NCBI RefSeq assembly: GCF_011927665.1
Contig: NZ_JAATJA010000001.1
Span: 477,019-541,018 of the forward strand
Length of the DNA stretch: 64,000 bases
Direction of reading: 5' to 3'
Origin: Desulfobaculum xiamenense
Lineage (GTDB): Bacteria; Desulfobacterota; Desulfovibrionia; Desulfovibrionales; Desulfovibrionaceae
The translations under genes were made by a program, and so were the position numbers. Shown in pieces: positions 34,659 to 43,268 of this stretch. The notes beneath the pieces are model-generated. The model was given only the letters and a program-made list of their open reading frames with translations, had not been told where the DNA came from and did not search any database. Position 1 is the stretch's first letter. Every line of letters begins with the position of its first letter.

Positions 34659-35593
34659 CCTATCCTCATTCCGGCGTACAGGGCGGCAATCGTCGCGTGG
34701 CTGTAGATGATGGTGCGGCTTGTGAACCAGCTCGGGCCCTTGCCGCGCCGGACTTCCAGACGATTGATGGCGGCGGGGTCGGAACCTGCCGTCACGGGGC
34801 CGTTGGCGAGGGTGAAGAGCGTGCGCAGCCCTGCGGCCTTTGCGGCGTCCACAGCAATGGGATGCGCCTTGCCCCACGGCCAGCCGAGAGACGTCACCGC
34901 CTTGCCGAGGCGGCGTTCGAGGTCGCTGCGGCTGGCGGCGAGATTGTCGCGCACGCGAGCGAAGAATTCCCCGTCCGTTTCGGGACGGCCAGCTTCGGCA
35001 TTGAAGAGGTGCGTCGTGAATTCTGGTGCCATTCTGGGCAGTTCGCCCTGCTCCAGCCCTGCATGCCACCGGGCATAGGCCCAGTGTTCTGGCTTCTCGG
35101 GACGCTCGTGCGGAGACACGATGCCCATGACGTGCGTGCCGGAGTGGCTGCCCACGTCGAAAAGGTCGCGCTTCACGAGGTCCGTGAGTTCGGATTCGCT
35201 GAGCCATGCGGAGCGGTTGCCTTCGGTCAGGAAGGCGCGGTGTGCCTCGTGGGCGATGATGTCTTCGTTGGTGCCCGGTTCGTCCTCGGGGCGGATGCGA
35301 TTGTTGATGACGAAGACGGTGCCCCGGAGTCCCAGTTCCTCGAAAAGCGGCGCGACACGGGTGTGCAGGTCGCGGAATCCGTCGTCGAACGTAAGCAGGA
35401 CCGAGGGCGCGCAAAGCGGTTCGCCGCCGAGGAAGGCGTCTAGTTCGGTGAGGGATAGCGTCCTCACGCCGCTGTCGCGCAGCCAGCGAATCTGGCGCGT
35501 GAAGCTCTGCCATGGCATGCCGTTGCCGCCCATGTTGTGGTAGCACAGCACGGGCACGGAGCTTCTGCCGAGAAGCGGCCTAGACCAGCGCAT
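34655..35593 (-). CDS. Polysaccharide deacetylase family protein (NodB/CE4)
   Basis: A 312-residue carbohydrate esterase 4 protein. The N-terminus PVLCYHNMG is typical of the family, and the metal-binding Asp motif LLTFDDGFRDLH and His motif DVGSHSGTHVMG (zinc site) are visible. It removes acetyl groups from a cell-envelope glycan. ATG at 35593 lies inside the 3' end of the upstream acyltransferase gene (14-nt overlap), and its stop overlaps the next gene by 4 nt. Its position between two lipid A-type acyltransferases suggests an envelope or LPS sugar substrate, which is inference. Confidence 0.87.
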   Translation of the reverse strand: MRWSRPLLGRSSVPVLCYHNMGGNGMPWQSFTRQIRWLRDSGVRTLSLTELDAFLGGEPLCAPSVLLTFDDGFRDLHTRVAPLFEELGLRGTVFVINNRIRPEDEPGTNEDIIAHEAHRAFLTEGNRSAWLSESELTDLVKRDLFDVGSHSGTHVMGIVSPHERPEKPEHWAYARWHAGLEQGELPRMAPEFTTHLFNAEAGRPETDGEFFARVRDNLAASRSDLERRLGKAVTSLGWPWGKAHPIAVDAAKAAGLRTLFTLANGPVTAGSDPAAINRLEVRRGKGPSWFTSRTIIYSHATIAALYAGMRIG

Positions 35594-36212
35594 GGAGCTT
35601 TTCCCCGAGTTTGCGGGTTTCCTCGGCGAGGGTTTGCTCGTCGAGCTTCTCGGACGTGACCTCGTAGGGTTCGCCGAAGACGATGCGGCAACGCGAAAAG
35701 GGCAGCGGCAGGACGAACTTGTCCCACGAACGGTCGAAAATCTTGGCCCGCGAGGGAACCATGCGCGTGGGCACCAGAAGGGAGCCCGATTTCTGCGCGA
35801 GGAAGATGACGCCTTCCTTGACCTCGTGCCGAGGGCCACGGGGACCGTCCACTGTCACGAAGCCCTGCCTTCCATCCTTTTTAATGAGGCGGCAGGCGCT
35901 CATGAGGGCGCGCACCCCGCCGCGCGAGCTTGAGCCGCGCGCGATGACGAGGCCGAGCCGGTTGAGCAGTTCCGTGGCGATGGTGCCGTCGCTGCTCAGG
36001 CTGACGATGGCGGTCCACTGCCTGTTCATCTGGATGGTGGGATACGGGAACAGTTCGTTGTGCCAGCAGGCCATGACGACGGTCCTGCCCTGCGCCCACA
36101 CCCGTTCGAGGGCATCGCGGTTTTCGATGTCCATGCGGATGGTGCCGCACCACAGCCGATAGAGCCATGATAGCGGATAGGAAAGAAGAACGGGATCGAC
36201 CTTGATTTTCAT
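35580..36212 (-). CDS. Lysophospholipid/LPS acyltransferase-like protein (DUF374)
   Basis: A 210-residue DUF374-type acyltransferase. It shows a Trp-rich start, the HxxxxD-like acyltransferase motif as MACWHNELFPYP (near residue 49), then SSDGTIATELLNRLG, GSSSRGGVRAL, and FVTVDGPRGPRHEVKEGVI, a block characteristic of this family. It acylates a lipid A or phospholipid intermediate at the inner membrane. ATG at 36212 was chosen because the longer open frame upstream has no family similarity. It is the first gene of the three-gene overlapping cluster. The natural substrate is not known. Confidence 0.82.
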   Translation of the reverse strand: MKIKVDPVLLSYPLSWLYRLWCGTIRMDIENRDALERVWAQGRTVVMACWHNELFPYPTIQMNRQWTAIVSLSSDGTIATELLNRLGLVIARGSSSRGGVRALMSACRLIKKDGRQGFVTVDGPRGPRHEVKEGVIFLAQKSGSLLVPTRMVPSRAKIFDRSWDKFVLPLPFSRCRIVFGEPYEVTSEKLDEQTLAEETRKLGEKLHALV

Positions 36213-36511
36213 GCGTAGTTCCGCGTTGAGGGGCGTGGTCCATGTCGGACGGGCTTTGCGTCGCGTCGGAAGTCGGCAGCGGCGGCGAATCTGTCGCGAG
36301 TGGCTGTTTGAGCCGCCGCGCAAACGAATCAGATAAGAAATTACCGGCCCGAAATCCAGAAAAATATCCCGCAGAAGTTCGCGCCGGTACAGGCGTGGCC
36401 CCTCCCGCTCCGCTAGTGGCGTTTTCGATGGGACACGCCAGAGGCGATTGGAATTATCTATTTGACCCAAAGGCCCCACGGTTGTTCCATGCAGGCAAAG
36501 GAGTACCTCAC

Positions 36512-37150
36512 ATGACGAGAAGAATTCTGGACTGCAAGGGACTTGCCTGCCCTCAGCCTGTCCTGAACGCCCGGAAGCTGGTGGAGACGGAACAGCCCGC
36601 CGAATTTGCGGTGATTGTCGACAACGAGGCCGCGCGCGAGAACGTCGGACGCTTCATTGCGACCCGTGGTTACGAGACGAGCGTTGAGAATGTCGATGGC
36701 GGATGGGCCGTGGTTGGCCGTCGCGCCGCTGAATCTTCCGACGCCGCGCCCTCCCCGGCCGGTGCGTGCCCTGTCTGCCGTCCCATGAGCGCCGATGAAA
36801 TGGCCGCTCTGGAGCAGAAGGTGACCGTGTTCATTCAGCGTGATGTCCTCGGTAGCGGCGACGATGCGCTGGGCGAGAAGCTGATGCTCAACTTCCTTGC
36901 CACGCTGCCGGAGTTCGGTCCCGAACTGTGGCGCGTGGTGCTGGTCAACGGCGGCGTGCGGCTCACCGTGGCTGACAATCCCTGCTGCGAAAAAATCAAG
37001 GCTCTTGAGGAAATGGGCGCAACGATTCTCGTTTGCGGCACTTGTCTTGATCATTTCGGCCTGTTGGACCGCAAGGCCGTGGGCGAAACCACGAATATGC
37101 TCGACGTGGTCACGAGTCTTCAGCTTGCAACGAAGGTCATTACCGTCTAG
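36512..37150 (+). CDS. yedF: Selenium metabolism protein YedF
   Basis: A 212-residue two-domain protein. The N-terminal TusA/SirA-like domain has the sulfur/selenium-carrying Cys in LDCKGLACPQPVLNARKL. The C-terminal DsrE/F-like domain has NPCCEKIKALEEMGA and LVCGTCLDHFG with paired cysteines. This fusion is known as YedF and co-occurs with selenium utilisation in bacteria. ATG at 36512 has AAAGGAG about 10 nt upstream. It is 9 nt before the RluB gene. It fits with the in-frame UGA peroxiredoxin in this window, but its exact biochemical role is not established. Confidence 0.88.
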   Translation: MTRRILDCKGLACPQPVLNARKLVETEQPAEFAVIVDNEAARENVGRFIATRGYETSVENVDGGWAVVGRRAAESSDAAPSPAGACPVCRPMSADEMAALEQKVTVFIQRDVLGSGDDALGEKLMLNFLATLPEFGPELWRVVLVNGGVRLTVADNPCCEKIKALEEMGATILVCGTCLDHFGLLDRKAVGETTNMLDVVTSLQLATKVITV

Positions 37151-37159
37151 TTACGGGGC

Positions 37160-39349
37160 ATGACAAAACACAAACCCGGTGGTCCCTCCAAGGGGACCCC
37201 TTCCGATGGCGCGGAGAGTCTTCTGCGCATCAATCGTGTACTGGCGCAGGCGGGAGTCTGCTCCCGCCGCGCTGCTGACGAACTGATCGAAAGCGGCGTG
37301 GTGCGCCTCAACGGGGTGATCGTCACCCAGCCCGGCATGCGGGTCGATCCCGAGAACGACGTTCTTGAGGTCGACGGCAAGACCATCAACCTCATCGTGC
37401 CGGGGCGCGATCAAAACCTCTACCTTGCCCTCAACAAGCCCATCGAGGTCGTGACCACGGTGAGCGATCCGCAGGCGCGTCAAACCGTCGTCGATATCCT
37501 GCCCGAGGAATACCGCCGTCGGCGAGTCTTTCCCGTGGGGCGGCTGGACTTCTATTCCGAAGGCCTGCTGCTGTTGACCACGGACGGAGACCTCGCCAAC
37601 CGCCTCATGCATCCCCGCTGGCACCTGCCCAAGGTCTACCATGTCCGCGTACGCGGTGAGGTGACCGAGGAGAAGCTGCGCCGGATGCGTTCGGGCATGA
37701 CCCTTGCCGAGGGCGAACGCCTCGCCCCGGTGCGTGTGGACGCGGCCGAGGAACGAAGCGGCAGCATTATGCTGACCATGACCCTCGTTCAGGGCGTGAA
37801 CCGCCAGATTCGCCGCATGTGCCGCGACCTTGAGCTGACCATCCTGCGCCTTGAGCGCGTGAGTCAGGGGCCGGTGTTTCTCGGCACGCTGCCCACCGGT
37901 GAGGTTCGGGAACTGACGGACAAGGAAGTTGCCGCGCTGCGGCAGGCTGTTGGCCTTGCCTCCCCGTTCGCCACGTCCAATGCCTCTTCCGAGGAGCGAG
38001 ACGACAAGGCGAGTGGCGAGTGGCGCACCGATGACGAATCGAACGGCGAATCCGTGCATGGCGGCGGCTTCCGCCCCTTGCGCAAGGCAGGTGCCCGTCG
38101 TGACGACCGCGATGGTGACCGCCGTGACTCCTCGCACGACGAACACCGTGGTCCTCGCCGTGACGAGCGCGATGGAAAGCGCGGTTTCGGTCGTGATGAT
38201 CGTGATGAAAAACGCAGCTTCGGTCGTGATGATCGCGGTGAGAAGCGTGGTTTTGGCCGTGATGATCGCGGTGAGAAGCGTGGCTATGGCCGCGATGACG
38301 AGCGCCGCGGTCCCAAGCGTCGCGACGATCGTGACGAGCACCGCGGTTCCGGCCCCAGACGTGACGACGAACGCGGCGAACGCCGTGCGCCGAGGCGCGA
38401 CGACCGTGGAGACCGCGATGACCGTCGTGGTTATGGTCGTAGCGATGAGCGCAGGGACGGCCGTCGCGACGACGCCCGCCGTGGCTCCTCGCACGACGAA
38501 CACCGTGGTCCTCGTCGTGACGACCGCGGTGAAACGCGCGGCTACGGCCGTGATGATCGTGGTGAGAAACGCGGCTACGGCCGCGATGATCGTGGCGAAA
38601 AACGTGGTTATGGCCGTGATGATCGTGGCGAGAAGCGCGGTTTCGGTCGTGATGATCGTGGTGAGAAGCGCGGCTACGGTCGCGATGATGAGCGTCGCGG
38701 TTCCGGTCCCAGACGTGACAACGAGCGCGGCGAACGTCGCGATCCGTGGCGTGACGCCGAGGGCGAGGAACGCCGTGCGCCGAGGCGTGACGACCGTGGA
38801 GACCGTGACGACCGTCGCGGCTACGGCCGTGGCGATGAGCGCAGGGACGGCCGTCGCGATGACGACCGCCGCGGCTCCTCGCGTGACGAGCGTCGTGGCC
38901 CTCGCCGTGATGACCGCGATGAAAAGCGCGGCTACGGCCGTGATGATCGTGGTGAAAAACGCGGCTACGGCCGTGATGATCGCGGTGAGAAGCGTGGTTA
39001 TGGCCGTGACGACGACCGCCGTGGTCCCAAGCGCCGCGATGATCGTGATGAGCGTCGCGGTTCTGGCCCTAGACGTGACGACGAGCGCGGCGAGCGCCGT
39101 GGTCCGCGCCCCGGTGGCGATCGTGATGGTAGGCCGTCCGGTGGACGCGGGCAGGATCGCCCGTATGGCCGCAAGCCTTCCGGTTCGCGCGGAGGATACG
39201 GCTCCGACGGTGGCCGTAGCGGCGGACGCGACGACAGGCGCTCCGGGCGCTCGGATGACCGTCGCGGTTCCGGCTCCGATAGTTCGCGCGGCTCCGGGCA
39301 TGGTCCCCGGCGCGGCAAGGGCCCCGGTTCCGGTCGCAAGCCCCGTTAG
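37160..39349 (+). CDS. RluB-type pseudouridine synthase with a giant repetitive tail
   Basis: Residues ~15-255 form an S4 domain plus RluB/RsuA-type pseudouridine synthase: LLRINRVLAQAGVCSRRAAD (S4), the catalytic Asp in VGRLDFYSEGLLLLTTDG near residue 133, HVRVRGEVTEE and RQIRRMCRDLELTILRLERV. Family members are usually ~240-300 residues. Here a further ~460 residues consist almost wholly of Arg/Asp/Gly/Glu repeats such as GYGRDDRGEKRG, ending in Gly/Ser/Pro/Lys. It modifies a uridine in 23S rRNA by homology; the tail is probably a disordered RNA-binding RGG-like extension. ATG at 37160 directly follows yedF. Confidence 0.88.
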   Translation: MTKHKPGGPSKGTPSDGAESLLRINRVLAQAGVCSRRAADELIESGVVRLNGVIVTQPGMRVDPENDVLEVDGKTINLIVPGRDQNLYLALNKPIEVVTTVSDPQARQTVVDILPEEYRRRRVFPVGRLDFYSEGLLLLTTDGDLANRLMHPRWHLPKVYHVRVRGEVTEEKLRRMRSGMTLAEGERLAPVRVDAAEERSGSIMLTMTLVQGVNRQIRRMCRDLELTILRLERVSQGPVFLGTLPTGEVRELTDKEVAALRQAVGLASPFATSNASSEERDDKASGEWRTDDESNGESVHGGGFRPLRKAGARRDDRDGDRRDSSHDEHRGPRRDERDGKRGFGRDDRDEKRSFGRDDRGEKRGFGRDDRGEKRGYGRDDERRGPKRRDDRDEHRGSGPRRDDERGERRAPRRDDRGDRDDRRGYGRSDERRDGRRDDARRGSSHDEHRGPRRDDRGETRGYGRDDRGEKRGYGRDDRGEKRGYGRDDRGEKRGFGRDDRGEKRGYGRDDERRGSGPRRDNERGERRDPWRDAEGEERRAPRRDDRGDRDDRRGYGRGDERRDGRRDDDRRGSSRDERRGPRRDDRDEKRGYGRDDRGEKRGYGRDDRGEKRGYGRDDDRRGPKRRDDRDERRGSGPRRDDERGERRGPRPGGDRDGRPSGGRGQDRPYGRKPSGSRGGYGSDGGRSGGRDDRRSGRSDDRRGSGSDSSRGSGHGPRRGKGPGSGRKPR
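37970..39346 (+). repeat. Coding tandem repeat (Arg/Asp/Gly-rich tail of RluB)
   Basis: Near-identical 33-nt units encoding YGRDDRGEKRG recur from about 38160, interrupted by other Arg-rich blocks (RRDDRDERRGSGPRRDDERG). The DNA repeats are imperfect and vary mostly at synonymous positions. Repeats continue into GGRSGG-type units near 39200. Confidence 0.85.
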
Positions 39350-39404
39350 AATATGATGATTCCCGCGATGCGGGAGTTGTGGACGGTTTTTCGCCGATAA
39401 TGGC

Positions 39405-39442
39405 AAGGGCGGCATCCCCGTGTGAGGATGCCGCCCTTTTTG
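39405..39442 (+). terminator. Terminator after RluB gene
   Basis: A 13-bp stem (AAGGGCGGCATCC with GGATGCCGCCCTT) followed by TTTTTGTCG; it can also end the convergent lolA transcript. Confidence 0.88.
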
Positions 39443-39507
39443 TCGTGTCGCGTGCGATTTCGGCATTCAGGCTGTGCGCCGCTGCCGATGGGATTCGGGA
39501 TTGCGCC

Positions 39508-40176
39508 CTAGTCCTTCGGGGTGTCGAGAATCTCCGTGCCCTTGGGCGGCGTGAACTCGAAGGTGCTGGCGGGCAGCTCCGGATTGAGCACGATGCTCTT
39601 GAGCGTGACGTCGTTCTCGTTGCCGAAGAAATCGACGATGACCACGCGGTGCAGGAGCTTACTTTCCGGGATGAGCCACAGCCATGCTTGCACGAGGGAC
39701 GGCTCCGGATCGCGCGGGACCAGCTCCATCTTGATGTATCCGTTGTCGCGCCCCACGACGGAGACGTAGAAGTCCTCGTCGAGGCGCGCCTTGCCGGACA
39801 GGAAGCGCAGCATGGTCTTGGAGCCGAGCACCTGATCCGTGGTGTAGCGGTAGGCGGTCTCCTCGTCCGGGAAGTAGTCCCATACCCTGTCGCTGCCGAC
39901 GACCAGAAGCTCCGGCTCCGGGCTTTCGGTCTGCCAGCGGATGAGCGCGGGCTGCTTGAAGACGAGGGTTCCGGTGCGGGTCTGTGTCGATCCGCTGGCA
40001 GCGTTGGTCAGCTTCTGGACGAGGTCGGCCCGGAATGCGCCGAGGGCCTCGTACTGGCGCTGCATGCTCGCGGTGATTTCCGTGGCGTTGCCATCAGTTT
40101 CGTCGGCATGCGCGGCCACGGGCTGGAAAAGGAAGTACAGGGACATGGCGATGGCCATGAGTCTGAACAGGGGCAT
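39508..40176 (-). CDS. lolA: Outer-membrane lipoprotein carrier protein LolA
   Basis: A 222-residue periplasmic chaperone that ferries lipoproteins to the outer membrane. An N-terminal signal peptide (MAIAMSLYFLFQPVAAHA, cut near residue 24) is followed by LolA blocks: FRADLVQKLT, RTGTLVFKQPALIRWQTES, YFPDEETAYRY, VQAWLWLIPESKLLHRVVIV and FEFTPPKGTEI at the C-terminus. ATG at 40176 has an excellent GGAGGAC site; ATG at 40245 would put 23 residues before the signal peptide. It is downstream of ftsK on the same strand, an order common in related bacteria. Confidence 0.9.
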   Translation of the reverse strand: MPLFRLMAIAMSLYFLFQPVAAHADETDGNATEITASMQRQYEALGAFRADLVQKLTNAASGSTQTRTGTLVFKQPALIRWQTESPEPELLVVGSDRVWDYFPDEETAYRYTTDQVLGSKTMLRFLSGKARLDEDFYVSVVGRDNGYIKMELVPRDPEPSLVQAWLWLIPESKLLHRVVIVDFFGNENDVTLKSIVLNPELPASTFEFTPPKGTEILDTPKD

Positions 40177-40285
40177 TCGTCCTCCGAAACATTTTCCTGT
40201 TGCGGTCCACGTCGAGAAAAGCCGTGAAAAACACACTGCATTCATGGACGGGAATGCGCCGCTTTCGCGGAAAAGTCCAGATATC

Positions 40286-40324
40286 GCGCCCGGAGCTATA
40301 GCTATTTCGCGTAGCTCCGGGCGC
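40286..40324. repeat. 13-bp inverted repeat between ftsK and lolA
   Basis: GCGCCCGGAGCTA (40286-40298) and TAGCTCCGGGCGC (40312-40324) with a 13-nt loop. The T-run lies on the + strand side, opposite to the direction of ftsK and lolA transcription. A role as a leftward terminator is therefore doubtful. Confidence 0.5.
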
Positions 40325-40339
40325 TTTTTCGTCGTTTTT

Positions 40340-42601
40340 TTATTCTCTGCCCGTGATGACCCTGCGCGGCTTGCTGCCGTCCGCCGGGCCGATCACGCCG
40401 TCCTGCTCCATCTGCTCCACGAAGCGCGCCGCGCGGTTGAAGCCGATGCGGAAGCGCCGTTGGATGAGCGAAATGGACGCCTTGCCCTGCTCCATTACGA
40501 ACTGGACGGCCTCCCCGTAGACGGGATCGTCCGGGATGCCGTCCGAGCCGTTGGGGCCATCGCCGTTGCTGCCGCCAACCTCGCCTTCCTTGGACCACTG
40601 GCCGAAGTCGAGTTCGAACTCGGGCTTGGCCTTGGCCTTCCAGTAGTCGATGATCAGGCCGATTTCCTCTTCGCCCACCAGTGCGCCGTGAACGCGGACG
40701 TTCTTGCCGCCGCCGGGCTTGAAGAGCATGTCGCCCTTGCCCAGCAGGTGGTTTGCACCCACGGTGTCGAGGATGGTGCGCGAGTCCTGCGGCGAGGTCA
40801 CGGTGAACGCGATGCGGCTGGGGAAGTTCGCCTTGATGAGACCGGTGACGACGTCCACGGACGGCCGCTGCGTGGCGAGGATCATGTGGATGCCCGCCGC
40901 GCGGGCCAACTGCGCCAGCCGCACGATGGAGGTTTCCACTTCCTTGCGCGCGGTGAGCATGAGGTCCGCCAACTCGTCGATGACGATGACGAGGTACGGC
41001 AGTGGCTGCATCTCTTCGCATCCCTCGGGGCGGTCGTCGCCGAGCTTCCTCAGCTTGGCATTGAAGCCCTCGATGTTGCGCACGCCGAGCTTGGCCATGG
41101 AGTCGTAGCGCTTTTCCATCTCATAGACGGCCCAGTCCAGCGCGTTCTTGGCCAGAGCCATGTCCGTGACCACGGGATGCACCAGATGCGGCAACTCCGA
41201 GTACACGGACAGTTCGATGCGTTTGGGGTCCACCAGCAGGAGCTTCAGCTCGTCCGGTGCGGCCTTGTACAGGAAGCTCAAAAGCAGACAGTTCAGGCAG
41301 ACGCTCTTGCCCTGACCGGTGGCACCGGCCACCAGCAGATGCGGCATCTTGGCCAGATCGGCCACGCGCGGCCTGCCGTAGATGTCCTTGCCAAGGGCCA
41401 GCGTGAGCAGCGACTTGGAGGATTGGAAGTCCTTCGATTCGATGATCTCGCGCAGATAGACCGTCTGGCGCTTTTCGTTGGGGATTTCCACGCCCACGGT
41501 GTCCCTGCCCGCCAGCGGAGCTTCGATGCGTACGGCGCTGGCACGCAGCGCAAGGGCCAGATCGTCTGAAAGATTGGCGATGCGGCTGATCTTCACGCCG
41601 GGCGCGGGCTTGTATTCGAACATCGTGACCACGGGACCGGGCACGGCGTCCTTCACCTCGCCCTGAATGCCGAAGTCCGACAGGCAGGTTTCGAGATCCT
41701 TGGCCTTGGTTTCAAGCACGTCCTTGGGGATGACGTCCTCGTTGTTGCCGGGGGCCTCCAGATACTCGATCGGCGGCGGACCCGACATATCCGTGGGGAT
41801 GGGCGCGTGGGCGGCCTTGGGAGCCGGGGGTGTGGCTGGTTCGGGTTGTGCGGCCGCCCTACCGAGATTCGGAACGTATTCCTCGTCCACGGTGGAGGCG
41901 TCCTTGGCGGCGGGTTCGTCCTTGACGCGCTTTTTGCGCGGCTTGGGCGAGAGCAGACCGCGTCGGGTTTTCTCTTCGGTCTTCGGCTCGTCCTTGTCGT
42001 CCTGCCTGCGGCGGCTGCGGGACAGGCGCTCCCTGAACTTGGTCCACGCATCGACAAGGCGCATCTGTACGCGCTTGGCGAACGCGCCCCACGTCATCCC
42101 GCACATGAGTTGCAGCGAGACGATGGTCGAAAACAGCCAAATCAGGAAGGCCCCTGTGGGTCGCAGGTAGTACTGCGCCTCGTTGTAGAGGACAGCGCCA
42201 AGCAGCCCGCCACCGCGGATGTCGCCGGCGTGCAGGTGCTCGCGCGCCCACTGCGTGGAGCCGAAGCTGGTGAGGCACAGGAAGAAGAGGAAAACGCCGA
42301 GCCATCGCCACCAGGCAGGGAACAGCCTGCGGACGAAGTTTCCGGCGGACAGCGCCGCGAGTGCCGGGGGAAGCAGGCAACTCGACAGGCCGAAGAGCAT
42401 GACCAGTAGATCGGATTGATAGGCGCCGATGAGCCCTGCCGCATTCTTGACCACGTATCCCCTGCTCACGGCCTGATTGAGGCTCGGATCGTGGGGGCTG
42501 TAGGTGGCCAGCGAGACGAGCAGCAGAACTGCCCAGAATGCGAGCGCGAGAGCCATGATCTCCTTGAGGAGTTTGGCGCCGTTCGTCGTGGGTTCCTCCA
42601 T
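40340..42601 (-). CDS. ftsK: DNA translocase FtsK
   Basis: A 753-residue division-linked DNA pump. Four N-terminal TM segments (residues ~15-165) anchor it at the septum. A Pro/Lys-rich linker (~200-290) leads to the motor domain with Walker A GATGQGKSVCLN near residue 420, Walker B VIVIDELADLM near 520, and LATQRPSVDVVTGLIKANFP. The C-terminal winged-helix gamma domain (ASISLIQRRFRIGFNRAARF) reads KOPS and activates XerD at dif. It is an 'essential-length' FtsK with a shorter linker than E. coli. A candidate dif lies about 11 kb away. ATG 42601 is preceded by GGAGGA. Confidence 0.96.
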   Translation of the reverse strand: MEEPTTNGAKLLKEIMALALAFWAVLLLVSLATYSPHDPSLNQAVSRGYVVKNAAGLIGAYQSDLLVMLFGLSSCLLPPALAALSAGNFVRRLFPAWWRWLGVFLFFLCLTSFGSTQWAREHLHAGDIRGGGLLGAVLYNEAQYYLRPTGAFLIWLFSTIVSLQLMCGMTWGAFAKRVQMRLVDAWTKFRERLSRSRRRQDDKDEPKTEEKTRRGLLSPKPRKKRVKDEPAAKDASTVDEEYVPNLGRAAAQPEPATPPAPKAAHAPIPTDMSGPPPIEYLEAPGNNEDVIPKDVLETKAKDLETCLSDFGIQGEVKDAVPGPVVTMFEYKPAPGVKISRIANLSDDLALALRASAVRIEAPLAGRDTVGVEIPNEKRQTVYLREIIESKDFQSSKSLLTLALGKDIYGRPRVADLAKMPHLLVAGATGQGKSVCLNCLLLSFLYKAAPDELKLLLVDPKRIELSVYSELPHLVHPVVTDMALAKNALDWAVYEMEKRYDSMAKLGVRNIEGFNAKLRKLGDDRPEGCEEMQPLPYLVIVIDELADLMLTARKEVETSIVRLAQLARAAGIHMILATQRPSVDVVTGLIKANFPSRIAFTVTSPQDSRTILDTVGANHLLGKGDMLFKPGGGKNVRVHGALVGEEEIGLIIDYWKAKAKPEFELDFGQWSKEGEVGGSNGDGPNGSDGIPDDPVYGEAVQFVMEQGKASISLIQRRFRIGFNRAARFVEQMEQDGVIGPADGSKPRRVITGRE

Positions 42602-42672
42602 GATGATTTCGCGTCCGTCGCGCGCCGCGCCGAGTGCGTGGCGCGCGACGGTTTCTTGTACTCTCTGCGAGG

Positions 42673-43233
42673 CTACTCGCGGTTGAGGTAGGAGCGGGAG
42701 CGGGTGTCGACCTTGATCATGTCGCCGGTGTTGATGAACAGCGGGACGTTGACCACGACGCCGGAGGACAGGGTGGCGGGCTTGGTGGCGCCGCTCACGG
42801 TGTCGCCACGCACGCCGGGCTCGGTCTCGACCACCTGCATGACCACGGAAGCGGGCATGTCGAGGTCGATGGGGCGGCCCTTGTAGAGCATGATCTTCAC
42901 TTCCTGACCGTCAACGAGGAAGGCGGCGGTGGGGCCGAGCTGGTCAGCCTGCGCTTCCATCTGCTCGTAGGAGGTCATGTCCATGAACACGAAGCCGGTA
43001 GCGCCCTCGTGGTAGAGGAACTGCATGGTGCGGGTTTCGACGTCGGCCTTCTCCACCTTTTCGCCGGAGCGGAAGGTCTTGTCGATGACACGGCCGTTCA
43101 GCAGGTTGCGCAGGCGGGTGCGCATGATGGCGCCGCCCTTGCCCGGCTTGTGGTGCTGATGTTCGAGAATCTCGAAGGGGGTGCCGTCGAGTTCGATCTT
43201 GAGGCCGTTCTTGAAATCGGTAGTCGAGTACAT
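42673..43233 (-). CDS. efp: Elongation factor P
   Basis: EF-P relieves ribosome stalling at polyproline stretches. At 186 residues it has the normal size. The three beta domains are visible: KOW-like N-domain ([20 protein letters not shown]), the loop carrying the modifiable residue in HHKPGKGGA (Lys near residue 32), and the OB-fold C-terminus ending SRSYLNRE. The loop residue is Lys, as in bacteria that beta-lysylate it or use other modifications; no epmA/epmB is in this window. It lies between ftsK and aroQ on the same strand. Confidence 0.96.
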   Translation of the reverse strand: MYSTTDFKNGLKIELDGTPFEILEHQHHKPGKGGAIMRTRLRNLLNGRVIDKTFRSGEKVEKADVETRTMQFLYHEGATGFVFMDMTSYEQMEAQADQLGPTAAFLVDGQEVKIMLYKGRPIDLDMPASVVMQVVETEPGVRGDTVSGATKPATLSSGVVVNVPLFINTGDMIKVDTRSRSYLNRE

Positions 43234-43268
43234 TCATCCTCCCAAATAACGTATTTTCCAGAATTTCT

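Noticed and set aside
37970-39346. A CRISPR-like repeat array in the RluB tail
   Set aside because: Repeats are contiguous coding units with no unique spacers, and they stay in frame.
37151-39466. A 771-codon leftward open frame opposite the RluB gene
   Set aside because: It is a low-complexity Ala/Thr/Ile mirror of the Arg/Asp/Gly repeats, without a start signal or any domain; the + strand RluB gene is the real one.
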